From Azovibrio sp. (GTDB lineage: Bacteria > Pseudomonadota > Gammaproteobacteria > Burkholderiales > Rhodocyclaceae): a stretch of DNA of 47,039 nt. Location of the stretch: contig JAOAIO010000005.1 of the NCBI GenBank assembly GCA_026414665.1, positions 1-47,039 of the forward strand, read 5' to 3'. The notes under the pieces are model-generated. The model searched no databases. It saw only the letters and a program-made list of their open reading frames with translations, and was not told the DNA's origin. The position numbers and the translations under genes were made by a program. How positions within the stretch are numbered: the stretch's first letter is position 1; the number at the start of each line of letters is the position of its first letter. This document shows positions 45,128-47,039 of this stretch, piece after piece.

Positions 45128-47039
<1,912 letters not shown>

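Overview
The window is chromosomal DNA of a high-GC betaproteobacterium, probably a diazotroph of the Rhodocyclales or Nitrosomonadales type; the genus cannot be read from the sequence. Reasons are the betaproteobacterial housekeeping neighbourhoods (dat-DUF493-lipB-lipA; birA-coaX-SPOR protein; zapD-yacG facing a Nudix-ThiE fusion and a DUF815 ATPase; queA-tgt) and an rnfABCDGEH cluster divergent from nifL-nifA, the arrangement known from Azotobacter and related nitrogen fixers. No insertion sequence, prophage or CRISPR array was found.

Layout. 1-1505: 3' half of an RND efflux pump whose first 52 bp duplicate the 3' end of ispB. 1573-5502: dacC-type PBP, D-amino acid aminotransferase, DUF493, lipB, lipA. 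5636-9713: metallo-beta-lactamase-fold hydrolase, tcdA and an HPt/HD-GYP protein (both minus), ispB, tRNA-Pro(CGG). 9814-10209: no recognisable gene. 10270-14799: membrane-anchored TAXI binding protein translationally coupled to a ParA-like ATPase, then a SLAC1/TehA-family channel and an MFS carrier. 14903-18446: small secreted protein (minus), DUF4124 protein, glnL (ntrB), glnG (ntrC). 18534-23882: birA, coaX, TrpB2, SPOR protein, coaE, zapD, yacG. 23891-30210: Nudix-ThiE fusion, DUF815 ATPase, mltA, glycine-zipper protein, Lrp-type regulator, leuA. 30277-38019 (all minus, read from right to left): rnfA, B, C, D, G, E, H, cytochrome c, UbiH-like monooxygenase, dsbC. 38316-41437: nifL, nifA. 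41424-43056 (minus): ubiC, DUF192 protein, rluE. 43134-47039: two small exported proteins, a yybP-ykoY Mn2+ riboswitch controlling a GDT1/TMEM165 transporter, tRNA-Leu(CAA, minus), queA and the start of tgt.

Main point. The 296-bp gap between rnfA and nifL holds, by direct reading, a consensus sigma-54 promoter facing rnfA, a near-consensus NtrC palindrome, a perfect NifA upstream activator motif (TGT-N10-ACA) and a second sigma-54-like promoter facing nifL. With glnL/glnG about 20 kb away, the window seems to encode a complete nitrogen-status cascade: NtrB/NtrC to nifLA to NifA to the Rnf electron pump. NifL has a tyrosine in place of the H-box histidine, and NifA lacks the cysteine-bearing linker of oxygen-sensitive NifAs, so control by NifL binding rather than phosphotransfer is expected.

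Other points of interest are the 52-bp repeat carrying a tRNA promoter at the left edge, the mutually exclusive stems in the riboswitch leader, the TAXI-ParA pair, and a TrpB2 gene inserted in the coaX-SPOR neighbourhood with a palindrome upstream.
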